In this document: piece by piece, positions 63,165-64,000 of the stretch
Numbering within the stretch: position 1 is the stretch's first letter
Layout of the letters: every line of letters starts with the position of its first letter
NCBI GenBank assembly: GCA_963711035.1
Contig: CAVQCN010000003.1
Location: 682,001-746,000 of the forward strand
Source: WHTK01 sp963711035
Lineage (GTDB): Bacteria; Chloroflexota; Dehalococcoidia; DSTF01; WHTK01
Reading direction: 5' to 3'
DNA length: 64,000 nucleotides
The notes under the pieces: generated by a model
The model's input: only the letters and a program-made list of their open reading frames with translations
Databases searched by the model: none
Told to the model about the DNA's origin: nothing
Made by a program: the position numbers and the translations under genes

Positions 63165-63686
63165 ATGAATGCGCCCTCGAGTTCCTTCCTTCAGTTGGAC
63201 ATCCTGACGGGCGACGCATGGATCGCGGGCTTCCTGGATGCCGGCAACCAGAACAGGCGCCTCGTAGACATCCTCAATTTGCAGGACACCTACATCGAGG
63301 TCGTCTCCGCGACGCTTGGTCTCACGGGGAGCCAGGTCGCGGCACAGGACACCAACTCCGTTCTCGTGGAGAAGCGTGACATTCTGCTGGCCATGCCGCA
63401 CGAGACGCCGGAGCAGGTACGTCAACGCCGCCTGGCGCGTTCCGGCATCATGCCGTCCGCGGCCAATGCCGCTGTCGTTGGCTTCCTGTTGCCGGGCTTC
63501 TACGTACGTGGCACCGTCCGGGTATCGTCGGGTGCAGCCCGCGTCAAGCTCGATCCGACCGCGTTCGCGCGGTTCTTCGTCGTCACCGACGCGCAGGTGA
63601 CACGCGCCGATGGCCAGACTCACGCCGAGGAGTTCGTCATCGTGCATCGCGAGGCCGTTACGGCCTTCGCGCTGCCGCATTCCTAG
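63165..63686 (+). CDS. Protein of unknown function
   Basis: A 173-residue soluble-looking protein. It starts MNAPSSSFLQLDILTGDAWI and contains RLVDILNLQDTYIEVVSATL, PGFYVRGTVRVSSGAARVKL and FFVVTDAQVTRADGQTHAEE, a beta-rich pattern. I do not recognise the family. A stem-like sequence (63121-63139) lies just upstream. The stop overlaps the end of the convergent gcvPB by 4 bases. Confidence 0.65.
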   Translation: MNAPSSSFLQLDILTGDAWIAGFLDAGNQNRRLVDILNLQDTYIEVVSATLGLTGSQVAAQDTNSVLVEKRDILLAMPHETPEQVRQRRLARSGIMPSAANAAVVGFLLPGFYVRGTVRVSSGAARVKLDPTAFARFFVVTDAQVTRADGQTHAEEFVIVHREAVTAFALPHS

Positions 63687-64000
63687 ACTTCGACTACTTC
63701 CTCGGGTTTGCGCCAGCGCAGGATGGGATGACGGGCAGCCATCGCCTCATCGAGACGGCGCACGGGCGTGAGGTGCGGCGCCGACTTCACGAGCTCCGGC
63801 TCCTCCTCCGCCTCGCGCGCGATCGCCAGCATCGCGTTGCAGAAGGCGTCGATCGCCTCCTTCGATTCGCTCTCCGTGGGCTCGATCAGCATCGCCTCCT
63901 CGACGATCAGCGGGAAATAGACGGTCGGCGCGTAGAATCCGTAGTCGAGCAGGCGCTTGGCGATGTGCAGCGTGCGCACCTCGTTGTCATGCGCCTGATG
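63683..64000 (-). CDS. gcvPB: Glycine dehydrogenase (decarboxylating) subunit 2, C-terminal part (cut by window end)
   Basis: The last 105 residues of the P-protein beta subunit of the glycine cleavage system. The visible part begins in frame at the window edge with HQAHDNEVRTLHIAKRLLDY, followed by GFYAPTVYFPLIVEEAMLIE and PTESESKEAIDAFCNAMLAI, the strongly conserved C-terminal family block. The PLP-binding part lies outside. Its presence as a separate subunit 2 implies a split gcvPA/gcvPB arrangement. Confidence 0.95.
   Translation of the reverse strand, partial: HQAHDNEVRTLHIAKRLLDYGFYAPTVYFPLIVEEAMLIEPTESESKEAIDAFCNAMLAIAREAEEEPELVKSAPHLTPVRRLDEAMAARHPILRWRKPEEVVEV

Overview
This is about 64 kb of a high-GC bacterial chromosome with densely packed genes on both strands. 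The gene content fits Chloroflexota, most plausibly a Dehalococcoidia-related lineage: a cytoplasmic reductive-dehalogenase homologue, 2-oxoacid:ferredoxin oxidoreductase, glycolate oxidase, several Thr/Pro-linker lipoproteins and a DUF2236 protein. No rRNA or marker phylogeny was available, so the placement is an inference. I saw no rRNA, tRNA, CRISPR array or transposase gene.

Layout. 1-8.4 kb: the 3' end of a primary sigma factor, a MarC-type membrane protein, a secreted double-psi barrel protein, an MpaB-type protein, then glycogen and pentose-phosphate enzymes (glgX, glgB, zwf). 8.5-17.5 kb: an internally duplicated reductive-dehalogenase-like Fe-S protein, a Rieske ferredoxin, a PHP phosphoesterase, two tandem near-identical SDR dehydrogenases, an FNT channel and an alcohol dehydrogenase. 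17.5-19.2 kb: an iron-uptake operon (FTR1 permease plus double-cupredoxin lipoprotein) behind tandem TTAG...CTAA operators. 19.2-25 kb: a frameshifted isomerase, a low-GC gene-free island with repeats, a metalloprotease-like lipoprotein, a polyferredoxin, dUTPase and a crcB/DUF190 pair. 25-34 kb: katG with a Fur/PerR regulator, prmC-prfA, an orphan binding lipoprotein, hisS, a Nudix hydrolase and a phosphatase. 34-40 kb: a bactofilin behind a structured leader, an aldo/keto reductase, a DrrAB-type ABC exporter and Rel. 40-44.3 kb: three co-directional genes resembling a bacterial ceramide (sphingolipid) pathway. 44.4-55 kb: dodecin, an APH-AAA protein, glcDEF, and korAB with two CBS-domain proteins. 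55-64 kb: an S41 protease, smpB, a TldE-like protein, a cupin, a large orphan protein with an N-terminal motif known from contractile-injection-system cargo, an AMIN-like lipoprotein, DUF2203 and the 3' end of gcvPB.

The physiology suggested is a heterotroph that stores glycogen, makes NADPH through Zwf, runs a ferredoxin-linked 2-oxoacid oxidation, oxidises glycolate and protects itself with KatG. The most interesting points are the putative sphingolipid cluster, the duplicated RdhA-like protein, four genes whose best start is CTG behind a good Shine-Dalgarno sequence, the iron operators, the bactofilin leader RNA, and a repeat pair whose hairpin carries a compensatory base change.
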